In this document: one piece after another, positions 33,975 through 42,811 of the stretch
Position numbering within the stretch: the first letter of the stretch is position 1
Layout: the number at the start of each line of letters is the position of its first letter
Assembly: GCF_009923995.1 (NCBI RefSeq)
Contig: NZ_RFSK01000038.1
Coordinates: 1 to 59,971, forward strand
From: Janthinobacterium sp.
Lineage (GTDB): Bacteria; Pseudomonadota; Gammaproteobacteria; Burkholderiales; Burkholderiaceae_D
Direction: 5' to 3'
Length of the DNA stretch: 59,971 nucleotides
The notes under the pieces: generated by a model
The model's input: only the letters and a program-made list of their open reading frames with translations
What the model was told of the DNA's origin: nothing
Databases searched by the model: none
Made by a program: the position numbers and the translations under genes

Positions 33975-36857
33975 GTGTCAAGAATCATGCCCGCCCTACT
34001 ACCCGCCTTCGCCCTGGCCCTGTCGGCCATGGCCTCGTCCAGCCTGGCCCAGCAGACGGCCAGCACCGCGCCGGCCGTCGCCAAAAGCGCCGCCGCCAGC
34101 AAGGCTGACCTGCTGCCGTTCAAGGCCACAGAAAAAACCCTGGCCAACGGCTTGAAAATCATCATCGTGCCCACGGGCTTCCCGAACATCGTGTCGCTGC
34201 AGATTCCCGTGCAGACGGGCTCGCGCAATGAAGTGGAGCCGGGCAAGTCCGGTTTCGCGCATTTCTTCGAGCACATGATGTTCCGCGGCACCAAGGCCTA
34301 TCCGCCCGAGAAATACCAGGAAGTCATCACCAAGGCGGGCGCGCGCCAGAATGCCTACACGAGCGACGACCTGACCAATTACCACACGACGTTTGCCAAG
34401 GATGACCTGGAAACCGTGCTGAAGGTGGAAGCGGACCGCTTCCAGCACCTCGACTATGCGGAAGACGCGTTCAAGACGGAATCGCGGGCCGTGCTGGGCG
34501 AATACAACAAGAACAGCGCCAATCCCGTCTCGAAACTGTTCGAAGTGATGCGCGACAGCGCCTACACGACGCACACCTACAAGCACACGACGATGGGCTT
34601 CATCCAGGACATCGAGGACATGCCGAACCAGTACGCGTACTCGAAGGTCTTCTTCGACCGCTGGTACCGTCCCGAGCGCACCACCATCATCATCGCCGGC
34701 GACGTCGACCCGCAGAAAGCCATCGCCCTGGTGGAAAAATACTGGAGCAAGTGGCAGCGCGGCAAGCAGCAGGCGGCCGTGCCCGTGGAGCCAAAGCCGC
34801 ATGGCCCCGTCTACAAGCACGTGGCCTGGCCCACGCCGACCCTGCCGTGGGTGGCCGTCGGCTTCCATGCGCCCGCGTTTTCCGTGAAGGACAAGGACCA
34901 GGCCGCCCTGGCCACCCTGCTGTCGCTGTCGTTCGGCCGCACCTCGCCCCTGTACAAGCGCCTGGTGCAGAACGAACAGAAGGTCGACCAGCTGTTCGAC
35001 ATGACGCCGGACCGGGTCGACCCGACCCTGGCCGTGATCGGCGCGCGCGTGAAAAACATCGATGACGCCGTCTACGTGCGCGACGCCATCCTGAAGACCG
35101 TGGCCCAGCTGCGCGACACGCCGGTGAGCGACAAGGACCTGGCGGACGCCAAGTCGGCGGAAAAATACGGCTTGATCCGCTCGCTGGACAACACGGAGCA
35201 GATCGCGGGCACCCTCGCTTCCTTCGTGCATTTCGACCGCTCCTACGCCACCATCAACCAGTACTACCGCCTGATCGACACGCTCACGCCGGCCGACCTG
35301 CAGGCCGCCGCGCGCAAGTACCTGACGGACGACGGCCTGGTGGTGACGACCCTGTCGCACCAGCCGATGGCCGACGCCATCGCCGCCACGCCGAAGCTGG
35401 CCAGCCTGCTGCCGGCCGCTGCCACGGCGAAATTCGACGTGCTGGTGCAAAAGTCCGCGCTGCCGCAGATCCGCTACAAGCTGCTGTTTACGGCCGGTTC
35501 CGCGCAGGACCCGCAGGGCAAGGAAGGCCTGGCCGCGCTGACGGCCGCCATGGTGGCCTCGGGCGGCTCGTCCGAGCGCAAGATCGATGAAGTCAACGCC
35601 GCCCTGTTCCCGCTGGCCGGCAGCTTCAACCAGCAGACGGACAAGGAAATGACGACGTTTACGGCTTCCATCCACAAGGATAACTGGGCCCAGTTCAACG
35701 CCATCGCCCTGCCCCTGCTGCTGTCGCCGGGCTTCCGCGAGGACGACTTCCGCCGCCTGAAGGATGCGCAAAAGAACGCGCTGCTGCTGGACCTGAAGGA
35801 CAACAACGAGGAAGAATTCGCCAAGGAGCGCCTGCAGACGAACGTCTACGCGGGCACGCCGTACGGCCACCCCGTGCTGGGCACGGTGGCCGGCATCGAC
35901 GCCATCACCCTGGACGACGTGAAACAGTTCTGGAAGACGGCCTACGCGCAAGGCGCCGTCAAGGTGGGCATTTCCGGCGACGTCTCCGACGCCATGACGG
36001 CGTCGCTGACGCAGGCGCTGGCCGCCCTGCCGGCCGGCCCGGGCTTGCCGGCCACGGTGAAACCGGCCGGCCACAAGGCGCACGGCCTGGAAGTGGAAAT
36101 CCTCGAGAAAAACACGCGCGCCACGGCCATCTCCTTCGGCCTGCCGCTGGACGTGAACCGCACGCACCCGGACTTCCCCGCCCTGTGGCTGGCGAAGACA
36201 TGGCTGGGCGAGCACCGCGCCTCGAATTCCTACCTGTACCAGCGCATCCGCGAGCTCCGCGGCATGAACTATGGCGATTATGCCTACATCGAAGCGTTCC
36301 CGCGCGGCATGTACCAGTTCTTCCCGAACCCGAACCTGGGCCGCAAGGCGCAGCTGTTCGAGGTATGGATCCGTCCCGTGGCGCCGGACAATGCCCATTT
36401 CGCCCTGCGCGTGGCCCTGACGGAGCTGGGCAAGCTGATCGACAATGGACTGACGCAGGACGATTTCGCCACCACGCGCGACTACCTGATGAAGAACGTG
36501 TTCGTCATGACCTCGACGCAGGACCAGCAGCTGGGCTACGCGCTCGACTCGCAATGGTATGGCACGCCGGAATTCACCAAGCTGATGCGTGACGGCTTGT
36601 CGAAGCTGACGCTGCAGGATGTCAACCGCGCCATCAAAGAGCACCTGTCGGCGAAGAACCTGAACGTGGTGATCGTGGCCAAGGATGCGGCCGGCCTGAA
36701 GGAAAAGCTCGCCAGCGACGCCTTCTCGCCCATCAAGTACGATGGCAACAAGCCGCAAGCCCTGCTCGATGAAGACAAGGTGATCGGTGCGATGAAGCTG
36801 GGCATCAAGCCCGAAGCCATCGTGGTGACGCCGGCGGCACAGGCGTTCGCCAAGTAA
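33975..36857 (+). CDS. Secreted M16 family zinc peptidase, two-domain
   Basis: A GTG at 33975, five bases after AAGGAG, is the best start (960 residues). The signal peptide ends near SLA-QQ. Two M16 halves are present. The first carries the inverted zinc motif H96-FFE-H100 (GFAHFFEHMMFRGT) with the downstream Glu in ESRAVLGEYNKN. The second half lacks it, as is normal for processing-peptidase or pitrilysin-like proteins. It would degrade peptides in the periplasm. The C-terminus is followed by a strong stem-loop shared with the convergent OsmC-YcaO gene. Confidence 0.93.
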   Translation: MSRIMPALLPAFALALSAMASSSLAQQTASTAPAVAKSAAASKADLLPFKATEKTLANGLKIIIVPTGFPNIVSLQIPVQTGSRNEVEPGKSGFAHFFEHMMFRGTKAYPPEKYQEVITKAGARQNAYTSDDLTNYHTTFAKDDLETVLKVEADRFQHLDYAEDAFKTESRAVLGEYNKNSANPVSKLFEVMRDSAYTTHTYKHTTMGFIQDIEDMPNQYAYSKVFFDRWYRPERTTIIIAGDVDPQKAIALVEKYWSKWQRGKQQAAVPVEPKPHGPVYKHVAWPTPTLPWVAVGFHAPAFSVKDKDQAALATLLSLSFGRTSPLYKRLVQNEQKVDQLFDMTPDRVDPTLAVIGARVKNIDDAVYVRDAILKTVAQLRDTPVSDKDLADAKSAEKYGLIRSLDNTEQIAGTLASFVHFDRSYATINQYYRLIDTLTPADLQAAARKYLTDDGLVVTTLSHQPMADAIAATPKLASLLPAAATAKFDVLVQKSALPQIRYKLLFTAGSAQDPQGKEGLAALTAAMVASGGSSERKIDEVNAALFPLAGSFNQQTDKEMTTFTASIHKDNWAQFNAIALPLLLSPGFREDDFRRLKDAQKNALLLDLKDNNEEEFAKERLQTNVYAGTPYGHPVLGTVAGIDAITLDDVKQFWKTAYAQGAVKVGISGDVSDAMTASLTQALAALPAGPGLPATVKPAGHKAHGLEVEILEKNTRATAISFGLPLDVNRTHPDFPALWLAKTWLGEHRASNSYLYQRIRELRGMNYGDYAYIEAFPRGMYQFFPNPNLGRKAQLFEVWIRPVAPDNAHFALRVALTELGKLIDNGLTQDDFATTRDYLMKNVFVMTSTQDQQLGYALDSQWYGTPEFTKLMRDGLSKLTLQDVNRAIKEHLSAKNLNVVIVAKDAAGLKEKLASDAFSPIKYDGNKPQALLDEDKVIGAMKLGIKPEAIVVTPAAQAFAK

Positions 36858-36870
36858 GACTGGCGGTTCT

Positions 36871-36903
36871 CGCCTGATCCGCCGCAACAGGGTAGATCAG
36901 GCG
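36871..36903. terminator. Stem-loop between convergent genes
   Basis: CGCCTGATC (36871-36879) and GATCAGGCG (36895-36903) pair perfectly around a 15-base loop, between the ends of the M16 peptidase and OsmC-YcaO genes. No T run follows. Confidence 0.55.
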
Positions 36904-36938
36904 GGCAGCGGCGCGCCCTGCGCCGCGCAGGGCGGCAT

Positions 36939-39140
36939 TCAGCCGATGGCCGCCGCCCTGGCCCGCGCCGCGTGCAGCTTGCGGAAGCTGTCGATGAGGC
37001 GCTGGTGGCGGTCCAGCCCCTCGAGCTGCATGCTCGTCGGCGTCAAGCCATGGAAGCGCACGCTGCCATCCACGGAACCGAGCGCCGCATCCATGCGCGC
37101 GTCGCCAAACATGCGGCGGAAGTTGACGGCGTAATCGTCCAGTTCCAGCTCCTCGTCGAGCACCACTTCCAGCACCACGTTCAAGGCCTGGTAGAACAGC
37201 TTGCGTTCGACGGAGTTGTCGTTGTACTGCAGGAAAGCCCCCACCAGCTCGTGCGCCTCTTCGAATTGCTTCAAGGCAAGATTGATCAGCAGCTTCAATT
37301 CCAGCACCGTCAGCTGGCCCCAGTCCGTATTTTCATCGAACTCGATGCCGATCAGGGTGGCGATGTCGCCGTAATCGTCGAGCTCGCTGTTTTCCAGGCG
37401 GTCCAGCAGCGCTTCCAGGCTGGCATCGTCCAGGCGGTGCAGGTTCAGCACGTCGGCGCGGAACAGCAGGGCCTTGTTGGTATTGTCCCAGATCAGGTCT
37501 TCCACCGGATACACCTCGGAATAGCCGGGCACGAGGATGCGGCAGGCGACGGCGCCCAGCTGGTCGTACACGGCCGTGTACGCCTCCTTGCCCATGTCCG
37601 CGAGGATGCCGAACAGGGTTGCCGCTTCCTCGGCGTTCGAGTCGTCGCCGTGGCCGGAGAAATCCCACTCGACGAAGTCGTAATCGGCCCTGGCGCTGAA
37701 GAAGCGCCACGAGACGATGCCGCTCGAATCGATGAAGTGCTCGACGAAGTTGTTCGGCTCCGTCACGGCTTCGCTGGCGAAGGTCGGCTGCGGCAAGTCG
37801 TTCAAGCCTTCGAAGCTGCGCCCCTGCAGCAGTTCCGTCAGGCTGCGCTCGAGCGCCACCTCGAAGCTCGGGTGCGCGCCGAAGGAGGCGAACACGCCGC
37901 CCGTGCGGGGATTCATCAGGGTCACGCACATGAGCGGATACACGCCCCCCAGCGACGCATCCTTGACCAGCACGGGGAAGCCCTGCTCTTCCAGCCCGGC
38001 GATGCCGGCCAGGATGCCCGGGTATTTCGCCAGCACGTCCTGCGGCACGTCGGGCAGGGCGATCTCGCCTTCGAGGATTTCACGCTTGACGGCCCGCTCG
38101 AAAATTTCCGACAGGCACTGCACCTGGGCTTCGGCCAGGGTATTGCCGGCGCTCATGCCATTGCTGACGTACAGGTTTTCGATCAGATTGGACGGGAAAT
38201 ACACGGTCTCGCCGTCCGAGTGGCGCACGTACGGCAGCGAGCAGATGCCCCGCGCCGCATTGCCGGAGTTGGTGTCGACCAGGTGCGAGCCGCGCAGCTC
38301 GCCATCGGGATCGTAGACGTCCAGGCAATAGGCATCGAGGATTTCCTTCGGCAGCGCATCGTTGCGGCCGGGTTTGAACCAGCGCTCGTCCGGGTAATGC
38401 ACGAACGGCGCGTTGGCGATGTCCTCGCCCCAGAACGCGCCTGCATAGAAATGGTTGTTGTTGAGGCGCTCGATGTACTCGCCCAGGGCCGACGCCAGGG
38501 CGCTTTCCTTGCTGGCGCCCTTGCCGTTGGTGAAACACATGGGCGAATGGGCATCGCGGATGTGCAGCGACCACACGTTGGGGACGATATTGCGCCACGA
38601 CGCGATTTCGATCTTGATGCCCAGGTTCGCCAGCACGCCCGACATGTTCGCGATGGTCTGCTCCAGCGGCAAGTCCTTGCCCGGGATATAGGTGCTCGCC
38701 GCACCGGCCGGATTGAGCATCAGCAAGCCCTGCGCATCGGCGTCCAGGTTTTCCACCTCTTCAATGATGAACTCGGGACCGGCCTGCACCACTTTCTTCA
38801 CCGTGCAGCGCTCGATCGAGCGCAGGATGCCCTGGCGGTCCTTGGCCGAGATATCCGCCGGCAATTCGACCTGGATCTTGAAAATCTGCTGGTAGCGGTT
38901 TTCCGGATCCACGATATTGTTTTGCGACAGGCGGATGTTTTCGGTGGGAATATTGCGCGTTACACAATACAACTTCACGAAATACGCTGCGCACAGTGCC
39001 GAAGATGCCAAAAAGTAATCGAACGGACCGGGCGCCGAACCATCGCCCTTGTAGCGGATGGGCTGGTCGGCGATGACCGTGAAATCATCGAACTTGGCTT
39101 CGAGACGCAGCTTGTCGAGAAAGTTGACTTTAATTTCCAT
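36939..39140 (-). CDS. OsmC domain / YcaO domain fusion protein
   Basis: The ATG at 39140 (MEIKVNFLDKL) gives 733 residues. Residues 1-130 form an OsmC-like domain (APGPFDYFLASSALCAAYFVKLYC; a second Cys at ERCTVKK), a fold used for peroxide reduction. The rest is a YcaO domain like E. coli YcaO: the ATP-binding signature SKESALASALGEYIER, AEAQVQCLSEIFERAV, and MNPRTGGVFASFGAHPSFEVALERSLTELLQGR. YcaO enzymes activate amide backbones with ATP, and E. coli YcaO is tied to RimO-dependent methylthiolation of ribosomal protein S12. No RiPP precursor is seen. Confidence 0.92.
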   Translation of the reverse strand: MEIKVNFLDKLRLEAKFDDFTVIADQPIRYKGDGSAPGPFDYFLASSALCAAYFVKLYCVTRNIPTENIRLSQNNIVDPENRYQQIFKIQVELPADISAKDRQGILRSIERCTVKKVVQAGPEFIIEEVENLDADAQGLLMLNPAGAASTYIPGKDLPLEQTIANMSGVLANLGIKIEIASWRNIVPNVWSLHIRDAHSPMCFTNGKGASKESALASALGEYIERLNNNHFYAGAFWGEDIANAPFVHYPDERWFKPGRNDALPKEILDAYCLDVYDPDGELRGSHLVDTNSGNAARGICSLPYVRHSDGETVYFPSNLIENLYVSNGMSAGNTLAEAQVQCLSEIFERAVKREILEGEIALPDVPQDVLAKYPGILAGIAGLEEQGFPVLVKDASLGGVYPLMCVTLMNPRTGGVFASFGAHPSFEVALERSLTELLQGRSFEGLNDLPQPTFASEAVTEPNNFVEHFIDSSGIVSWRFFSARADYDFVEWDFSGHGDDSNAEEAATLFGILADMGKEAYTAVYDQLGAVACRILVPGYSEVYPVEDLIWDNTNKALLFRADVLNLHRLDDASLEALLDRLENSELDDYGDIATLIGIEFDENTDWGQLTVLELKLLINLALKQFEEAHELVGAFLQYNDNSVERKLFYQALNVVLEVVLDEELELDDYAVNFRRMFGDARMDAALGSVDGSVRFHGLTPTSMQLEGLDRHQRLIDSFRKLHAARARAAAIG

Positions 39141-39236
39141 GGGTGATTCCAAACCTGTACTTGAGTAAATTAGGCGCTATTATCCGTGCTTTCGGCCGCA
39201 GCGCATAGGCGCGCGGTTTGCCGGGCGTTGCGGGCC

Positions 39237-39491
39237 TTACTCGAAGGGATTGGCCACCGACGTCACGACGGGCGGCGGCAGCTGCGCCGGCAGGTCCCGC
39301 TTTTCCAGCTGCGCCACGACGTCGGCGAGCAGCGTTTGCAGCTGTTTGGCCAGCGCCAGGCCCGGCTTGTCCAGGGTCAGGTCGATGTCGCCGCTGATGC
39401 TGATGCGGTCGACGCGGTTTTCGATGGTCAGGCCGCCGATGTCGAGCACATCGCTTTCATTGGCGTAGGGAACGAATTTCTTTGCGCACAT
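39237..39491 (-). CDS. Small hypothetical protein next to the YcaO gene
   Basis: The ATG at 39491 follows AAAGGA, giving 84 residues. It starts MCAKKFVPYANESDVLDIGGLTIENR and then has a helix-rich end (ALAKQLQTLLADVVAQLEKR) and a Pro-rich tail. The strand pattern IENRVDRISISGDIDLTLDK repeats in many Burkholderiales small proteins near endonuclease genes, but no name is known to me. It lies between the nuclease and OsmC-YcaO genes on the same strand. Confidence 0.65.
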   Translation of the reverse strand: MCAKKFVPYANESDVLDIGGLTIENRVDRISISGDIDLTLDKPGLALAKQLQTLLADVVAQLEKRDLPAQLPPPVVTSVANPFE

Positions 39492-39512
39492 ACAGTGTCC
39501 TTTCAAGTGGGT

Positions 39513-40298
39513 TTATTTCCTGGCCTTGCTATTGACCTTGGGCAAACTCAGCATGCGCAGCTTCTGCTGCCGCGTCAGCGACGGTAACAGATCGATGCCG
39601 ATCCTGTCTTCCAGTTGCGCAATGCTCAGTACCTCATACGTCTTGGTGTCCACGTTTTCGATGAAATACGCGGCCCCGGCACGCTGGCGCGGGCTGTACA
39701 CGGCCTTGTACAGATGGCTGGGCACGATCACCCGGCCCACCTTGCGCAGGTTGCCGCCGATGAAGGCCGGTCCCGTGATCACGTACAGGTCGCCTTCCTT
39801 CTTCGCCATCTTGCGCACGGCGCCTTCGATGCCGGCCCACACGTAGCGGTTGTTGCGCGCGTCCTGCGGCACCATGTTGGCCAAGGTAAAGCTGTCGCGC
39901 TGGCTCTGGCGGTCCGGCATGTCGCCGTTCGGCGCCATGTGGCCGCGGTCGAAGCCGCTGCGGGCATAATCGGCCAGTTCGGCGCGCTGGGCGGCGGGCA
40001 GCTTGCGTTCCGCATGGAAGGAGTTTTCGCGCGACAGGTCCTGCGCCGCTTCCAGATTGTCCGCCGTCAAATGCTCGGCCGACCACAGGGGCGTGCGCGT
40101 GATACCCGAATGCATCACGCCAAACACGTTGTAGCACAGTTCCTGCGTCGCCACGTCCAGCTTGGGGTTGGTGATTTCCGGCTTGCGGCCATCGACGTAA
40201 TGGGCGGGACAGGCGGCGGCCTGCGCCAGGTTCGCGGCAAAGGCCGAAGCCAGCAGGCCGCACGCCAGGGTCAGCCCGGCGATCGTTCGTTGAATCAT
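39513..40298 (-). CDS. Secreted DNA/RNA non-specific endonuclease
   Basis: This 261-residue protein has a signal peptide (cleavage near AQA-AA) and the NUC/beta-beta-alpha-metal motif DRGHMAPNGD with catalytic His120, plus the Asn of the FTLANMVPQDARNNRYVW region that binds Mg2+. It degrades DNA and RNA without sequence preference outside the cytosol, and may serve nutrient recovery or biofilm turnover. The SRPBCC gene starts divergently about 200 bases away. Confidence 0.93.
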   Translation of the reverse strand: MIQRTIAGLTLACGLLASAFAANLAQAAACPAHYVDGRKPEITNPKLDVATQELCYNVFGVMHSGITRTPLWSAEHLTADNLEAAQDLSRENSFHAERKLPAAQRAELADYARSGFDRGHMAPNGDMPDRQSQRDSFTLANMVPQDARNNRYVWAGIEGAVRKMAKKEGDLYVITGPAFIGGNLRKVGRVIVPSHLYKAVYSPRQRAGAAYFIENVDTKTYEVLSIAQLEDRIGIDLLPSLTRQQKLRMLSLPKVNSKARK

Positions 40299-40503
40299 AT
40301 TTCCCTAATTGAAATCTTTGCAGGCCAGCATTCTAGCGGACGCCGGCCCCCGTCACAAACCTGCCGTGCGCGCCCGCGCGGGGCGGCGCGCGGCCCGCAG
40401 GCGACATGGCGCAAATAAAGCCCGACGGCTCGCGCAAAGGCATTCTTATCTGCTAAGATTGTCCTGATTTGTTCGCATCGACCATTCAATATTTGGAGAG
40501 CAT

Positions 40504-41031
40504 ATGATCAAAAAAACCCTGCTGCTGATCGTCGTCGTCGTCGCCGCCATCCTCGGCTATGCCACCACCAAGCCCGACACGTTCAGTGTCCAGCGCGAAA
40601 TCACCATCAAGGCCCCGCCCGAGAAAATCGCCGGCCTGATCACGGACTTCCACTACTGGGCCGCCTGGTCGCCGTGGGAAAAGCTCGACCCGGGCATGCG
40701 CCGCACGTTCACGGGTCCCGCCAGCGGCCTGGGCGCCCAGTATGCATGGCAAGGCAATGACAAGGTCGGCGCCGGCCGCATGGAAATCACGGAAGCGGCC
40801 CAGCCCGAGCGCACTGTCATCAAGCTCGATTTCCTGAAACCGTTCGAAAGCCATAACACCACCACCTTCAGCATGACGCCCGATGGCGATGGCACGAAGG
40901 TCAACTGGACCATGACGGGTCCCAGCCCGTACGTGAGCAAGGTCATGACGGTCTTCGTCAGCATGGACCGCATGATCGGCAAGGATTTCGAAAAAGGCTT
41001 GAACAACCTCAAGACGGCGGCGGAACGCTAG
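40504..41031 (+). CDS. SRPBCC family (polyketide cyclase/START-like) protein
   Basis: This 175-residue protein begins with a hydrophobic segment (KKTLLLIVVVVAAILGYA) that anchors it or acts as a signal peptide. A single SRPBCC domain follows: SVQREITIKAPPEKIAGLITDFHYWAAWSPWEKLDP, then the beta strands up to FEKGLNNLKTAAER. Such domains bind hydrophobic ligands in a deep cavity. The ligand is unknown. A terminator lies just after the stop. Confidence 0.88.
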   Translation: MIKKTLLLIVVVVAAILGYATTKPDTFSVQREITIKAPPEKIAGLITDFHYWAAWSPWEKLDPGMRRTFTGPASGLGAQYAWQGNDKVGAGRMEITEAAQPERTVIKLDFLKPFESHNTTTFSMTPDGDGTKVNWTMTGPSPYVSKVMTVFVSMDRMIGKDFEKGLNNLKTAAER

Positions 41032-41072
41032 CATGCGCACGGTCGCCGCTGCGCGGCCCCCTGCATGCACCG

Positions 41073-41096
41073 ACAGGGCCCGCGCGGCCCTGTTTT
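41073..41096 (+). terminator. Rho-independent terminator after the SRPBCC gene
   Basis: ACAGGGC-CCGCGCG-GCCCTGT is a 7-bp stem with a 7-base loop, and its last T begins a run of four T. It covers the apparent ATG (41065) of the next open frame, which argues for a start further downstream. Confidence 0.7.
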
Positions 41097-41112
41097 CCCT
41101 GGCAGCACCGCC

Positions 41113-41766
41113 TTGACCCGCATCCCCCTCCCCGGCCGCCTGCTGGCCACCATGCTGCTCACGGCCGCCGCCGGCGTCCATGCCGGCGAGGGCATGGCGC
41201 CGCCGCGCTGCCCGGACGTGGTGCTGCCCGCCACGGCCACGCCGCAGGCAGGCACGGCGCAGCTGGGCCTGCTGTTGAACGAAGCGGGCGACATCGAAGA
41301 AACACGGCTGCTGCGCAGCAGCGGCCATGCGGCCCTCGACGAGGCGGCGCGCGCGATGGTGCTGCGCTGCCGCTTCCAGTCCTATCGCGTGCATGGCAAG
41401 CCAAGCAAGGCATGGGTCACCCTGCCCGTGCGCATGCAGGCCGCGCCGGCGACGCCGGTGCTGGTCAACGGCAACGCCGGCGTGCGCATCGCCAGCCTGG
41501 ACCTGCGCCACTGTGCCCCTGCCGACTATCCGGCCGCCGCCAAGGCCCAGGGCGCACAAGGCACGACGCAGCTGGCTTTGCTGATCGGCACCGATGGCGT
41601 GGTGCAGGCATCGCGACTCGAACGCAGCAGCGGCCATCCGCAGCTGGACGAGGCGGCCCGCGCCGCCCTCGGCGCCTGCCGCTTCGCGCCCGCCCTGCAG
41701 GACGGCGTGCCGCTGCAGCAATGGGCGCGCACGCGCTACGCCTGGCAGCTGGCCCCAGGCAGCTGA
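41113..41766 (+). CDS. Secreted protein with two TonB C-terminal-like domains
   Basis: The start is uncertain. TTG at 41113 gives MTRIPLPGRLLATMLLTAAAGVHA, a good signal peptide; ATG at 41149 is an alternative, and the ATG at 41065 lies in a terminator. Two TonB_C-type domains follow (about residues 30-110 and 115-210). Both show the RLLRSSGHAALDEAARAMV or RLERSSGHPQLDEAARAAL pattern typical of energy-transducer TonB C-termini. There is no Pro-rich spacer or N-terminal anchor, so this is a soluble periplasmic relative rather than TonB itself. Confidence 0.7.
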   Translation: MTRIPLPGRLLATMLLTAAAGVHAGEGMAPPRCPDVVLPATATPQAGTAQLGLLLNEAGDIEETRLLRSSGHAALDEAARAMVLRCRFQSYRVHGKPSKAWVTLPVRMQAAPATPVLVNGNAGVRIASLDLRHCAPADYPAAAKAQGAQGTTQLALLIGTDGVVQASRLERSSGHPQLDEAARAALGACRFAPALQDGVPLQQWARTRYAWQLAPGS

Positions 41767-41797
41767 CCGCCCCAGTCCCAGCAGGCCGGGGCCAGGC

Positions 41798-42811
41798 TCA
41801 GAACTGCTCGATCCACGCCGCCAGGTGGTCGGGCGTGAGGGCCGGCTCGGCCTGCGCCAGCTTGCCCTGCAAACCCTGCTCCCCTTTGCTCAGTTGCAAG
41901 GACCAGCCGCGCCGCGCCAGCCACAGCAGGCTGGCCAGCCAGAACGAATGGATGGCCGACACGGGCGTGGTGGTGGGCGTTTCCAGGAACTCCGTCAGTA
42001 GGCGCCCGTCGAGGAACAGCGCCGTGCCGCCCTGGTTTTGCAGCGCCGGCCCGAACACGGGCGACAGCATGTCGATGACCTGTTCCACGCCGCGCCCCGG
42101 GTGCTCGCGCTCGAGCCCGTCGAGCTGCTGGCGCACGGCGGCGCCGAAGGCCGTGCTGCGGAAGGCTTCCGAGCTGACCAGGTCGGCATAATCCATCAGC
42201 AGCCAGTCCGGTTCGGGCGGCGTGACGCCGGCCGTCAGGGCCGCCGACAGGTACGCTTCCACGGGCAGCTGCTGTTCCGGGCCCGCCAGGCTGGCGCACA
42301 GGGCGTACAGGCTGCCGATGCGGTTGGCGATGGCTTGCCGCTGGCGCACCATCAGCTTTTCGCGCAGCAGCTGCGCGTGCTCGTTGCGCAGCCGCGCCAG
42401 TTCCAGCGCCTGCTTGAGCTCCATGCGCAGGGCCGCGATATCCCACGGCTTCTGGATGTAGCGGTGGATCTGCCCCTGGTTGACGGCTTCCACCGTGTGT
42501 TCCAGCTCCGAATACGCGGTGGTCAGGATGCGCACGATATGCGGGTGGCGGTCCCAGGCGTACGACAGCAGCTCGTTGCCGTAGGCGCCCGGCATGCGCT
42601 GGTCGGACACGAGCACGGCGATGCGGTCCGCGTGTTCGTCGAGGATGCGCTTGCCCTCCTCGACGGACGTGGCCGTCAACACGTCGGCCAGCGGCGCGAT
42701 GGCGCGCTGGAAGTATTTGAGGGCGTTGGCCTCGTCATCGACATAGAGTATCGTCGGCAAGCCTTGCGCCGGCTCACGCTGAGCCGGTAAACGCAGATTG
42801 GCGTCAATCAT
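41798..42811 (-). CDS. phcQ: PhcQ-like response regulator of the Phc quorum-sensing operon
   Basis: This 337-residue protein has an N-terminal receiver (residues ~20-140) with acidic pocket YVDDE and phospho-acceptor Asp70 in LVSDQRMPG, then Thr and Lys (TAYSE, QKPW). The rest is a helical domain with no DNA-binding or enzyme motif (LVSSEAFRSTAFGAAVRQQLDGLEREHPGRGVEQVIDML). It is the last gene of the four-gene operon; its start overlaps the end of phcR by eight bases. In Ralstonia, PhcQ is a response regulator that helps relay the 3-hydroxy fatty acid methyl ester signal. The name is given by gene order and layout. Confidence 0.8.
   Translation of the reverse strand: MIDANLRLPAQREPAQGLPTILYVDDEANALKYFQRAIAPLADVLTATSVEEGKRILDEHADRIAVLVSDQRMPGAYGNELLSYAWDRHPHIVRILTTAYSELEHTVEAVNQGQIHRYIQKPWDIAALRMELKQALELARLRNEHAQLLREKLMVRQRQAIANRIGSLYALCASLAGPEQQLPVEAYLSAALTAGVTPPEPDWLLMDYADLVSSEAFRSTAFGAAVRQQLDGLEREHPGRGVEQVIDMLSPVFGPALQNQGGTALFLDGRLLTEFLETPTTTPVSAIHSFWLASLLWLARRGWSLQLSKGEQGLQGKLAQAEPALTPDHLAAWIEQF

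Noticed and set aside
41065..41112. ATG at 41065 as start of the double TonB_C protein
   Set aside because: It lies just before a stem-loop terminator and has no ribosome binding site; a downstream TTG gives a proper signal peptide.
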